Shown here piece by piece: positions 53,037 through 63,800 of a stretch of DNA of 64,000 bases (positions within the stretch are counted from its first letter, which is position 1; each line of letters opens with the position of its first letter). Under the pieces are notes generated by a model that was not told the origin of the DNA, did no database searches, and saw nothing but the letters and a program-made list of their open reading frames with translations. Location: contig BRYA01000634.1 in assembly GCA_030267965.1 (NCBI GenBank), positions 1 to 64,000 on the forward strand, written 5' to 3'. The stretch comes from Triparma columacea. Lineage: Eukaryota; Sar; Bolidophyceae; Parmales; Triparmaceae. A program made the translations under genes and the position numbers.

Positions 53037-55361
53037 CTAAAGTCCAGGAACCTGTTGCCTGTAGTAGCTCTCCACCCTGCTTCTCTTGTACTCGCTACCC
53101 GGGCTGTTAAGCATGCTCGGTCCCGTAGGTTTCTTTGGGGTAACGGTCGCGTTTGGCCTCCCCCCCGTTCCCATCCCCCCGTAGCTCGCCACCAGGCTGG
53201 CCAGTCCGTCCCCCGTGGTCTCGTGGAGCTTAAGGTGCTGCGCCATGTTCTGCTTCCCCACGATCTTGATGACAAGCTTGAGGGCCTTGTCCTTGTCCTT
53301 CTTGGCGCGGAAGAGCTGCTCGCGGAGGGAGGACATCTCGCGCATGTCGAGGGACGAGGCGGTACCTGAGGGGGCGGAGACGTTTCTGGCTGTCTGCTTG
53401 AGGTCATCGATCGTCTTGCGGGCCTCGAGGAGCTCGGCGCGGATCTTGTCAATCTCCTCGGACTTGGAGGCCATGAGGTTGATGGAGTCCGCAAATGCGG
53501 CGGAGTCCCTGCGCTGCTTGCCGGGGGTGGTCTCCACCTCTGATATCCTCTTTTTTAGTGTGTCAGCCTCCCTTTCGAGGTCGAAGATCTTCTTCCCGTC
53601 CATCATAGCCTTTTCCGTGAGTTCCTTGTTCTTGGCCTTGAGCGCCTCAATTTCGGCATCCTTAGCGGCGATCTCAGAAGAGCTGGCGCCCCCCCCGCCG
53701 CTGGAAGATTTCGTGGGGACGGAGCTACTCCGGGGGGTGGGCATGGGTTTAGAAGTCGAGGAAGTGACTGCAGACATCTTCTCCTGTTGAGGGCAGCAAG
53801 AGTGACGGACAAGCGGGTTAGATTAGATTTCTCAGCTGCGAACCTGTGCGCCAATCTCTCCCTCTCACCTTCCTCGCCTCCGCCTCTTTTGCCTTCTTGG
53901 CTTCCGCCTCCTTCTTAGCTAAAGCGTTCCTCTCCTTCCACGACATTGGCTTGGCCAGCGGCGCCGGCTTCGGTGCGCTTGGTGGTCCCGGTTTGCTCGC
54001 CGGTTTCGGAGCTGGTGGCTTTGCCGAAGTCGCGGCGGGCTTGGGAACCGGCGGGGAGGCGGAGTGAGCGGGTGGCTTGGTAGCAGTGGGCTTGCCGAAG
54101 GAGGGGGCGGGTGGAGGGTTCTTTTTTATGATAGGGGCAGAGTCCTCGTTGTCAGACCAACCCTCATCGTCGCTATCGTCTGCCTTGGGCTTGCTGGGAG
54201 GAGGTGCAGCCTTGGAGAGCATAGCGCTGATGGTTTTGGGGTGGGTAGGCGGGTTAGTGATACATTCATAGTTTTACCCCATTTCTTTCTTTCTTTCCTT
54301 TCTTTCTTTTCTTTATTCCTTTCTCCCTGATTCTTTCTCACTCCTTTCTCCCCCCCTTCTTACCTATTGAACCCGCTCGGAGCCTGCTTGACATCCGCCT
54401 TCGGTGCCGGAGTCGTGCTCTTGAGTTTATTCTGCTTGGCCTTGAGCTGGTCCATCATGCTCATAGGGCCTGGCGGCTTGGGCGCTCCACCCCTGGGAGA
54501 ACCAGGCCCTGACGACTTCTTAAGGTTCCCAGCCCCACCAGCGATCGCGGCGAGAAGTGGGTTCCCGCCACCCCTCACGGGCATCCCACCTCCTAATTTT
54601 GGCTTGGAAGAAGAATCATTTGTTGACGCCTTCTTCAACTTAACACCTCCCTGAATGCCAGCAAGCAACCCCCCTCTCGGGGGCCTAGGCATTCCACCCC
54701 CCATAGGTCCAGGTCCTCTAGGCGGTGCTGGCGGCGGAGGTCCCGCCCCTCTAGGAGGAGCAGGAGGTCCCCTTCCCCTTGGCGGTGGAGGGGGTCCAGG
54801 AGAGTCAGCCGGAGGAGGTGGAGGTCTAGCCACGCCTCGGGGTGGGGGAGGGCCGCCTCGGGGTGGAGGAGGGGCGCCTCGTGGCCCACCTCTGGGTGGA
54901 GGAGGAGCACCGCGGGGGGGTGGAGGGGCACCACGAGGGGGAGGAGGGGCACCGCGAGGGGGAGGAGGGGCACCGCGCGGGGGAGGAGGGGCACCGCGCG
55001 GGGGAGGAGGGGCACCGCGAGGGGGAGGAGGAGGACCGCGTCCTGTGAGGGGGGAGGGAGGAGGGATGGTAGACGAGGGTGAGGGCAGAAGGGTTAGTTG
55101 TTTAGGTCATTTGATGAGGGAAGGGAGAATTCGGGAAGTAAAAGAGGGGCAAAGTGTTTAGAAAGCGGCAGATAAGGTATTTATGAGGGAGAAAGGGTTC
55201 TGCATCGGGTCAAATTGAGGATAAATAGGAAGGCATCCGGGCGGTTACCACCATGAGGGAGAGGGAAGATTTTGTTTGTCTGTGCCTTTATAGAACAATT
55301 GAGGGCAATAATGGGGTTGAGATAGACGGATGAACTTACCAGGAGGCGGAGGAGGCGGCAT
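53037..55361 (-). CDS. polyproline/WH2 actin regulator (WIP/verprolin- or WASP-like)
   Basis: Exons 55361-55340 (only 22 nt), 55042-54364, 54226-53869 and 53783-53037, 601 aa, in frame. The protein starts MPPPPPPG, then has about ten tandem RGAPPPP-type repeats that could bind profilin and SH3 domains. Two WH2 actin-binding motifs follow (GLLAGIQGGVKLKKA and NPLLAAIAGGAGNLKKS), then MSMMDQLKAKQNKLKS. Next is an acidic patch (DDSDDEGWSDNED), a Lys/Pro/Ala-rich linker, and a coiled coil (about 375-520) that may oligomerise the protein. WH2 pairs with polyproline promote or sequester actin assembly, and the formin gene lies 8 kb away. The repeat tract is GC-rich, and its copy number may vary or be misassembled. 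Confidence 0.85.
54840..55040. repeat. tandem GC-rich repeat encoding RGAPPPP units
   Basis: On the plus strand the 21-bp unit GGGGGAGGAGGGGCACCGCG occurs about six times with one- or two-base changes, with more diverged copies to the left. It lies inside exon 2 of the WH2 protein and encodes the polyproline repeats. Confidence 0.85.
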
Positions 55362-55512
55362 TTAGTTTATCTAAGGAGAAATAAGGCCCTGAGGATGTAA
55401 CTGGAAACGAGGACTTCTCTCCCGGATCGAATCTCGGATCTATGAGGTTTTTCGGCAAATCAGATTTAATTTCTACGACACTTTCACACTCTCACAATTG
55501 CATCACGCTGCG

Positions 55513-55869
55513 ATGAATTATCCGACCTCATCGTCTGTGCTCTCATTTGTAGGGGCCGACAGCTTGGAGTACAAAATTGGGCTCCATCGTGACGCTGGCT
55601 GTCACAGTTTGCTAAATTCTCTTCGTCTTTATTTAGATACCTTCATATTAGAGGTATTTCTGAGTGACATAGATAAAAGTAATGAGAAAACAACGAAAAA
55701 AATCACGATTGAAGACAGAGAAACTGTACAAAATATACTCACCTTTGTGGAGAGATACAATGAGGGGTTGAAGGGTGGGGGGGAGGGGGCGGGGGAGAGC
55801 TCGTGCGGAGAAATCGAGGTTTTGATTGATCGTAAGCACGATGGAAATGTTTTTCATGTTGAAATTTAG
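55513..55869 (+). CDS. hypothetical small protein, possibly histone-fold
   Basis: One exon, 118 aa, from ATG 55513 (MNYPTSSSVLSFVGADSLEY); the frame upstream has only a TTG. It has a predicted helix (CHSLLNSLRLYLDTFILEVF), a polar loop, ITIEDRETVQNILTFVERYN, then a Gly-rich linker and a beta-like end (EIEVLIDRKHDGNVFHVEI). The helix, loop and T-x-E-D helix order recalls small histone-fold proteins such as CENP-X or TAFs, but I cannot show this by eye. The gene is divergent from the WH2 gene and 118 bp from the convergent protease gene. Confidence 0.55.
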   Translation: MNYPTSSSVLSFVGADSLEYKIGLHRDAGCHSLLNSLRLYLDTFILEVFLSDIDKSNEKTTKKITIEDRETVQNILTFVERYNEGLKGGGEGAGESSCGEIEVLIDRKHDGNVFHVEI

Positions 55870-55987
55870 TGCGTGAGGGTGATGATGTGGAGGAGCTGAG
55901 GGTGATGCTAGGGCGAATGTAGCAGGACATATTTTCACAAAACAACAGTACATTACATTTCAAACAACCCCATCCACAATCCTCTCC

Positions 55988-57729
55988 TCACCCACCCTTC
56001 AAGCTCGGCTGGTCTCTCTTGTTCATATGCGGCCACAAGTGCGGCATGCTTACGCTCTGCCTCCTGATGTGCACCTCCCTCCTTCCACTCCCCGTCTTCT
56101 TCCCCATCTCCTCCTCCTCTTCATCTGAGCCAGAGTCCACCATGCAAGAGTAGAAGAGGACGTACGCATTACGGTGGTCCTCGACTTCCCGAGGATCCAC
56201 CTCTCCCACGTGGGAGTCATTCAGGTCGTACCAGCCCCCAGTGATTCGCGACTTCCCGAGAGCCGTGTAGTGCCCCCCCCCCGCGCTTCCGTGGTGCAGC
56301 GCCACCGCATAGCAGTCGTAAACCGTTGAACCCTCCGTCGGGCTCCTCAAGAACTGTGAAACGTCAAAGTCCACCAGAGGGAACTTCACCGGGGCGTTAA
56401 TCTTTGCCCCCCCCCGGCCCCCGAACCGCTTGAGGTGGATTATTAGCATAGGGGGGACCTTCCAGACTTCGATCTTCTTCTCGGCACGGACATGTGTCTT
56501 GCAGGAGCTGCAGTACCACTTGTTGTCCCCGTCCATTGTCTCGGTGCTGGAGAAACTTTTGACGGCAGCAGAGATGCTGCCGCCAGATTGTTCCACGGGG
56601 AGGGTCAGGAACATGAAGGGTTCAAACTGTGAAGGGCGAGAAGGGGTGAGGATTGAATGCTGCGAAATACTGGGTTCTTTCTCTCTCCCCCCATCCGTCC
56701 TCACCTTCCTCACTTCTCTCCCGCATCCCTTCCCCCCCTTCTTATCCTCGTTGCAGCACCTGAGAGTCGAGCGTAGCTGTCCCTGGAACAAGTCTACGAT
56801 TATAGACCTGTTCCTCCTCAGGTAACCCTCCCACGCCTTTGCTGCCACCTCCTCGTCCTCCATAATGTCGTCCTCCCCCTCCACCTTCTCCTTGACGACG
56901 CGCTCCACATCCTCCACGTACGGCTTCTTCCCCGTCACGCGGTTGAGGTCCTCGTGGATCCCGTCCAGGAGGAATCCCAGGCATTCCGCAATGTCGTGCT
57001 GTCCGTAGTCGGAGAATTCGGGATGGAACGAGCAGAGGGCGCGGTGAAGGGCCTTGACATCAGTCACGGGGTTGGAGCTGGAGATCCCGCCCTTCCACAC
57101 GTTCTTCATAGCGGTGCCGAAGGACTTGGCGACGACGGCGTTCTTGCTGCAGGAGGGAGGGGCGCGTTAGTATCGTCGTATTGGATTTGGGTTGCCCACC
57201 TGCCTCACCTTCCGTCGATGTTGCTTTTGTTGATCTCCCTGGTGTAATCGTAACCCAGAAAGTAGTCGGTCAGGGGGGGAGTACATAACAGAGCCTGAAC
57301 AGTGGTGTTAAAATAGCAAGTATTGCCATAATTTGGAAGCCCGCTAATGCCCTGTGGGGGCCCCTTGGTATTCAGTTTTGAGGAGCTGTACAGTTTTGTC
57401 AGCGCAGCCGCGTGAACAAGGCTGTAGGTGCTTGCTTTTCTCGTGTGAGATCGACCAACCCTGGAGGGTCTAGATAATGTTGTGCCAATGTCGGATTTCG
57501 TCACGCGTCTGGAAGGTAAAGGGAGAAATGGTAGTGAAGATTGTAGGAAACTGGTTAGTAATACGCGAAATTCACCAGGAACAGCAAAATTGGGGCCTCT
57601 AATGACAAACTGCCGTGAGCAGAGATGGTGAATTTGGATTACTTACTTCGCGGGAGATTTTTCTTCAGCGTCTGGAATCTCTGGAATCTCAGCTATGGTC
57701 GATTTGCGGCCTTTTAACCCTTCGTTCAT
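55988..57729 (-). CDS. ubiquitin-specific protease (USP, C19 family)
   Basis: Exons 57729-57647, 57508-57209, 57146-56705 and 56626-55988, 487 aa, in frame. The enzyme removes ubiquitin from proteins. The Cys box is GLPNYGNTCYFNTTVQALL with the catalytic Cys92; the His box is ALHHGSAGGGHYTALGK, followed by WYDLNDSHV with the usual Asp/Asn. The finger region carries a zinc-type CxxC pair (WYCSSCKTH, with an upstream CCNEDKKGGKGC), and the motif PPMLIIHLKRFGG is standard for the family. The N-terminal 80 residues are basic and unmatched. The last intron (56627-56704, 78 bp) has no stop in frame, so keeping it would add 26 residues. An acidic tail (DSGSDEEEEEM) follows the domain. Confidence 0.92.
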
Positions 57730-58081
57730 GGGTGGCCCTTTTGTGCAACCTGCACCCATCCAAAAAACTTTTAATCATCCTTTTGAGTTCAAGAAAATTT
57801 AAATGGGCGCCTTCACTTCTTCGAATCATGACAAAAGAAGTCCATACATGCACAAGGAAACTGCTGGAAAAGCGCAATACTCCAGAAATGTCTCAAAAGG
57901 AAAAAAGCAACACCAGAACACTCCTCCCCCCGACAGAAAAAGGCCCCCTTTGTCACACATTTCTGGAAACGAGCACTATCAGCTCAACAACCAGCCCCCT
58001 ATTTGTCATGGATCAGCGATTCCACCCTATTTAATCTACTTGAGAGACACCGAATCCACCAAATTTCAAGTGATAACTATT
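57730..58081. promoter_or_regulatory. divergent intergenic region between USP and zinc-ribbon genes
   Basis: Upstream region of two divergent genes. The frame of the zinc-ribbon gene stays open through it back to an ATG at 57803, so part could be coding, but the sequence there is low in recognisable structure. Confidence 0.45.
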
Positions 58082-58369
58082 ATGGGCGACACCGACAAGG
58101 TTGAAGTACGACAAGGGGCAAGGCCAGCGTTAACGAGCGATATCCCCCCCAATACGGGGATTACTGAGACCCATTCCTTTCATTCTGCTTCCGAAGCGGT
58201 AGACTTCGCGACGCAGCTGGTCCTCGACAGCATCAAGGAAGGGTTCACCGAGGGCACATGTCCAAGATGCCGCGGCCCTGGACCCGAGAAAGAGAGCGAG
58301 TGGGAAATTTGTAATCATCGGACACTGATGTGCCACGATTGTGGTCTCGAGTGGATTGGGGGGGGCTGA
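58082..58369 (+). CDS. small zinc-ribbon protein, unknown role
   Basis: One exon, 95 aa, from ATG 58082 (MGDTDKVEVRQGARPALTSD). The C-terminal half has a CPRC...CHDC pair (GTCPRCRGPG, then LMCHDCGLEWIG) 30 residues apart, which would make a four-Cys zinc ribbon as in RNA-polymerase or ribosome-linked factors. An in-frame ATG at 57803 would add 93 residues, but those lack conserved-looking features. I do not recognise the family. Confidence 0.6.
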   Translation: MGDTDKVEVRQGARPALTSDIPPNTGITETHSFHSASEAVDFATQLVLDSIKEGFTEGTCPRCRGPGPEKESEWEICNHRTLMCHDCGLEWIGGG

Positions 58370-58506
58370 GCGGAAGGATTTCAATTGCTTTGGGTGTGTG
58401 TGATGTCATGCGTGGATTCATAAAAGAGAGGGTTTCATCTCTTGTAACGAGGTGTGTCCTGTTGTAGCAAGAATTATATTTCGCAAAAATTACATACAAT
58501 TTACCT

Positions 58507-59416
58507 TCAAAGTTTGCCCCTCCTCTCCCCTCCTCCTTCGCTCCCCGCAATCTCCCAAACTCTCTCCATGTCCTGTAAATCTGGAATATCCCCCCCGCTC
58601 ATGTGCCTGGCTTCTACAAAGGCTTCCCCTGCTCTCTCTAAAACGGCATCCGATCCGAACATCGTCCTGTGCAGCACGCACGACGAAAGGAACGTCCCCA
58701 AAGGTGATGGATGGTACTTATCACTAAAGTACAGCTTCCTCCAGAGCTCCTCGTCCGCCGACTTGACCCTCCTGAAGGCACTTCCGACCTTGGCTATTCT
58801 GCATTTGATGCCTAATTCATCCATCAGTTCCCTGTACACCTCGTACCCATCGACCAAGGCGTCCTGAAACTCGTCGAAAGTCCCGAGGTCTGAGCTATTG
58901 TTCACACCCTCCTCAACGTAAGCGAAAGTCTCCAGGAACACGACGACGGTTAAAGGAGAAATGAGAGGGGCGTAGTAATTACGGAGCACATCCAGCGTAG
59001 CGGAGCGGGAGTCGTCCCGGGCGGGGGCTTGAGTATAGTCATTCATCACTACGGAGGGAGGGCGATGAAGAGAGAATTTAGTTCACGTATAGGGCATATT
59101 TCTCGTCGTTCAACTCCTTGTTGCCCCACCTCCCGTTTGCCCCCCTCTCACCCCCTTCGCCCTCACCTACAAAGTCCCAAGCACCTTCCCCCCCCCCCCC
59201 AGGCCCTAGCAAACCTTCGATTGTATCAGCTCCGTAGTCAGAACCTTCCTTGAAGACTCTCTTCATATTTGAACCCCTTTCTTTCAGTGAGACTAATGAA
59301 GCCCCTCCCCTCAGGCAGCAGGAGTGTCGATGTTCTACAGATCCAACTCTTTTAATGACATTTGGGGTATCGTTGAAATATTGAATCGAATTTCCGACAT
59401 AAGCAACTTGGATCAT
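58507..59416 (-). CDS. SGNH-like hydrolase
   Basis: Exons 59416-59167 and 59048-58507, 263 aa, in frame over the 118-bp intron. The start MIQVAYVGNSIQYFND matches block I of SGNH hydrolases, with GNS in place of GDS. Near the end, YFSDKYHPSPLGTFLSSCVL matches block V (D-x-x-H), with the catalytic Asp and His. The middle has VVVFLETFAYVEEGVNN. Family members are esterases or lipases, or act on acyl groups of sugars. The reading frame upstream of the ATG is hydrophobic (LFTLTAFLATVSA) and would make a good signal peptide, but it has no ATG, so a short upstream exon may be missing. Divergent from the RAD51C-like gene, 187 bp apart. Confidence 0.75.
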
Positions 59417-59603
59417 AGCCGAAACTGTCGCCAAAAATGCCGTCAAAGTAAACAATACGTAATACAGCTTTGATCAAAATTTGTTCCTAGAAATCTCTCC
59501 TCCAATTTTCACACAAAGAACGCTTTTCTCATCCACCGGTTCCCCCTCATAATTTTAAAATCACGTATCACTCCCCAGAAGTTCCAGAACCTCTCACAAA
59601 GCA

Positions 59604-60765
59604 ATGGACAATATTCCTACCACCTCCCTCCGAGACCCTGCTCCCTCCTCTCCCAAATATCCTTCTACTCAGTTGATCGGCCTCCCTATGGATCCCTCCC
59701 ACCTTCATCACTACATAACAGCCGGACACACAACGACGTCACACCTTCCCTCTGTCTCACCCCCAGAGAAAGAGAGTGAAACCTTCTGGCAGGTTGTTCG
59801 TCAGATGAAGAAGAACATGATGATCATCACGTTCAGCAAGAGCGTCGATAGTGTCGTAAAAGTCGCGGAGATTGGGATGTGCACCATGATTTCGGGCAAT
59901 CCTGGGGTTGGAAAGTCCCAGCTCTGCATGCAGCTGGCAGTGAATGCTCTGATTCCAGCTTCTGACGGGGGAGTGGGAGGTTCGAGCCTTTACATATCTA
60001 CAGAGGGACTTCCGGACACAAGTCGCATCAGCAGCATGCTGCAGAAGCTTCAAAACCACGTGAATAGGGTCAGGTCAGAGAAGAACAAGGTGAGGAGGGG
60101 TAAAGCAGGAAGCGCAGCGACGACATTACAATGATATGTAGTCTACACGTCGCAAGGCACCATAATCACTCACTTACACCCTCCATAAACCGCACCATGC
60201 CGCCCTCGGCTTGTCGTCCTAACGAACGCCACTTCGTTCATCGCCGCTTCGCTTATCGCAGTCAAAGGACTTGTGGGATGACCCCAATTTGCTGAACAAG
60301 TTGGGGATAGCAACCGCCCTTGACGTGAGCTCCCTGATGGAATGCCTCAAATCCTTGCCAAAGCTGGTGGCAGAAAGCGGATACAAGCTCATAATCCTTG
60401 ACTCCATTGCCGCACCTATCCGATGCCTGGAGGACAACAACGATAGGATGCGGGTTACGCTCGAGATAACCTCGCTACTCTCCAAACTTGCGTCCCAAAT
60501 GCAGGTGGCGGTAGTCTGCACGAATCACCTGACGACACCCTTCAACTCAGACGACCAGGAGCTTATCCCTGCGCTGGGGCTCAGTGTCTCGTCTCAGTTC
60601 GACGTGCACGTTGAGCTCTCGAAGGAACAGAACCAGGGGGAGGTCCTCGTAAAAGTCAAGAAGGGAGGGAAGGCTGACGGGGCGACGGCAATGTTCAGAA
60701 TTGGGGAGGACGGGGTCAGGGATGTAAAGAGAAGGCCGGCTCAGCAGCCAAGAGTGGGGCCATAA
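59604..60765 (+). CDS. RAD51C: RAD51 paralogue, RAD51C-like recombinase
   Basis: Exons 59604-60089 and 60262-60765, 329 aa. RAD51C helps load RAD51 in homologous recombination and takes part in resolving crossover intermediates. The RecA core is complete: Walker A ISGNPGVGKSQLCMQLAVN, LYISTEGLPDTSRIS, Walker B KLIILDSIAAPIR, and VAVVCTNHLTTPF, followed by LIPALGLSVSSQFDVHVEL. These follow RAD51C more closely than RAD51, DMC1 or XRCC3, in my reading. The first 70 residues are Pro/Ser/His-rich and lack a clear helix-hairpin-helix domain. The 172-bp intron has the introner-like 3' end. XRCC3 or RAD51B remain possible names. Confidence 0.8.
60090..60261 (+). mobile_element. introner-like intron (RAD51C-like intron 1)
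   Basis: It begins GTGAGGAGGGG and has AGGAAGCGCAGCGACGAC shortly after. The 3' end has two boxes, CACTTCGTTCATCGC and then CGCTTCGCTTATCGCAG. This is nearly the same 3' arrangement as formin intron 2. Confidence 0.65.
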
Positions 60766-60861
60766 TGTGCACTTAGTGTTGTTGTTGTTTTAATGAACCC
60801 TAAACCTATTTCGTACAAAATATACACTGCTCTCTTTCTATTCCCTTCACCATAACCTTCC

Positions 60862-63800
60862 TCAAAGCCCCTCCTCCGCATCTTTCCCTGCGCCCCCGCT
60901 CGCTGGTGGCATCCTCGTCATGAGCTCTCCTTTCCTACCGGTCTTTCTCATTGGGTTCATCCCAAAGAAGACGGAAGAAGAGGACTTCAGAAGGTCCCTC
61001 ATTTTCTTCTTATTCTCCACCTTTACCCCCTCGGCACCTTTCTTCGACTGTTCTATCTCCTTCTTCGTCCGCGCCCCCTCGGCCAATTTTGATCCAAGAT
61101 TCTCATTTACCTTCCCCCTCTCCTCGTCCTCCTTCGTGTTTGACAATCCGCCCCGCAGGTTGTAGTACGTAGCGAGAAACACTGGGAGTGCAACTAGGCC
61201 GTGCATCACCCCCAAGAACACCGTACAGAACATCATCTTGAAAAATGTAACAAAGGCTGACGACGATGCGAAGGCCAGGGGGATGCACCCGAGGAAGGTT
61301 GTCATCCCGCCTTTGAGCACGCTGCGGCAAGCGAGAGCAGGGAAGGAGGTAAGCGAGGAAGAAAGAGACGAATGAAAACTTTACAGCGTTATACGCACCT
61401 GGTTCCCATCATCTTTACAGCCTCCCCCATCCTGACGTTGGGGTTCACGCCCGTGCAGTGGGTGAAGGCATGTCCGATGTGCACGCAGTAGTCAATGGCC
61501 AATCCAGAGGACATGATCAGACACACAAACGACACGGGGGAAATGTTGATGCCCAGAAGGAACATCATACCCAAGAGATCGCAGTCGACAAAGATAATCA
61601 TGAGAGTTATGAATACGCAGGACACTGTATCGGTGAAAAGGAGCATGGTCAAAAAGAGTATGACAATTGTAATGAACAGGGAACTCAGCATGTAAGACGC
61701 CATGGTCTCCGAAGTGCTTGAGTGAAGGTACGACCGCTTGAAGACGTAGCTCTTGTCGCCCATTCCAAATTCTTTCGCCTTCTCGTTCAAATGGAGGTAG
61801 TCCTTGTACTCGCTCGCCCCGTCCTTTTTCTTCATCCAAATGTAATACATGCTGGACTTGACGGCGTTGCAGCCCCTATCCTTCATCGGGTGCCCACCCC
61901 CTCCGGCCACTTCATCGTTCATGCACAAGATATCGTGCTCGAACTTTTGACCTTGCTTTTCCTCGAGGAAACTGTCGAGGTAGTTCGGAAACTGCGAGGG
62001 GCCGTGTTAGTACTCAAACGTTCATTGTTTCTCTTATGCCGTTTGTTTTTGTTGCAATGCTCACCTCAATATACACATCCTTCCCCTTCGCATTGAGGTA
62101 CAGAGCGTAATGTTGATACCAGTTCCCTCCTGCTCCACCAACTTGCCCTTCCGTTCCATCGTAGCTCTCAAGGTAGCCGAAGAAATCGTATAGCTTCGTG
62201 ACTTCGTCTCTCTTCGTGTAATCCAGCTCTCCGACTGTAACGGAAAGAAGGGAGTAGTCGGTGGGGTAGAGGCGCTCATTCTCGTTGACGAAATTCCATA
62301 TGTTGCTACCCTGCATCGCAAACTCGTCGGATCTCAGCCCGCTTGCGATGAAATAGCTAATCCCCCCTCCCGTGATGGCCAACATTGTGAAAATAACGAG
62401 GACCAAACACTGAACCTGCTCAAGTTGGAGTATGGGAGCATAGTAGTTAACGAGGAGGTTTTCCACGGACCACCAGATTTCGTGAACTTTCAATTTTGCA
62501 TTTGCCGCGAGAACCTTTCGTTTCGACGACCCTTTGGACGACAGGGTGGTTTCCGAGCCATTTCGCGTGCTCATTACCTTGCGGGTTGACTTCATGTGCA
62601 GGAAATTCGCATGCGAGAACTCATTCCTCCTCGAGCTTCGGCTATCTTCCGTCGACAGAGATGCAAGAGTTAAGTCGCTCATCCTGGTATTACTATTATT
62701 ATTATCAGCGAGATTCTTTGCCGAAGCTCCTTTCAGGTATCCTTCAAACCCCGCCTTCGTTTCTAAGGAGACTGTAATATGAGAGTCCCACGTGTCCTGT
62801 ACATGCCACCAAGGCCAGAACCATGCCCCTCTCCATTGAATTCTGTTCTCGTCGAGCACCACGAGGGCAGGAAACATTGTGACATTGAGGATGAGGTCCC
62901 AGAAGAAGGCCAGGCTACAGCTAATGCAGAAGGAGCGGACCCCAGGCATATCCAGGTAAGAGGATGAAAAAAAGGCCAGGACCGAAGTCAGCGACGTCGT
63001 CGTTATTGCAGGGCCGGCCAGGGCCATGCATTCCCCCATCCTCCCCTCCTTCCTCGTCTTGGTCTTGTAGTAGAACTCCTCGACCACAATAACGTCATCC
63101 ACGCTGACCCCAACCACAACAAATGGCATAACCAGATTGAGCGTGCTCCCCTTCACCCCCATGTACCCCATCATCCCGAACGCGAAAACCACGCACGAGA
63201 TGACCTCAGCGATGACGCTCAGGCACAGCAGTCCCTTAAAATCCACGAGGTTGAAGCCTCCCAGGCTAATGGCCAGCCAGGCCACCACGCAGATCATGGC
63301 GATGGGAAGGAGTCTAAAATCGTCTGATAATATCATATCTATTTCTTCGTCCACCCCATTCTTGGTCATAATGGCGGCATGTAAATCCGGGTGTTCTGCC
63401 CCCCATCGTTCGCCCAGCACGTAGCTCTGCAGGGCCTTCTCGTAATACCTTGCTTTTGGGAGGTCCACGTCATCCTCCGTCGACCTGACCGTGTACTTTA
63501 GCCTCACGCTCTCAGCTGTCACCATCATGTAGTCTAGATTCGGCTCGTAGCTCCCGGCCCCGAAGATCGCTTGCGAAGGCGTGCCCGCCGACAGCCAGTG
63601 GTCGATCCTCCCAATGAGCTGACGATGGGTGGGGGGAGGGTGGGGAGGGCGAAGGGTTGTGTTACGAAAGTGTTTAGAAAAGTCGGGCGAAGGGTACGAA
63701 AGTGTTTACACGACTCATTCTTCTCGTCCATTTCCCCCCCTCACCTCCCCCTTCTGTTCCGGGACCTTAGTCTTGTTATAATCGAATATCCCAAGATAAC

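Noticed and set aside
52812..53369. Plus-strand frame opposite the WH2 protein's last exon
   Set aside because: Antisense to a coiled-coil exon, and it overlaps the last exon of the acidic protein in another frame.
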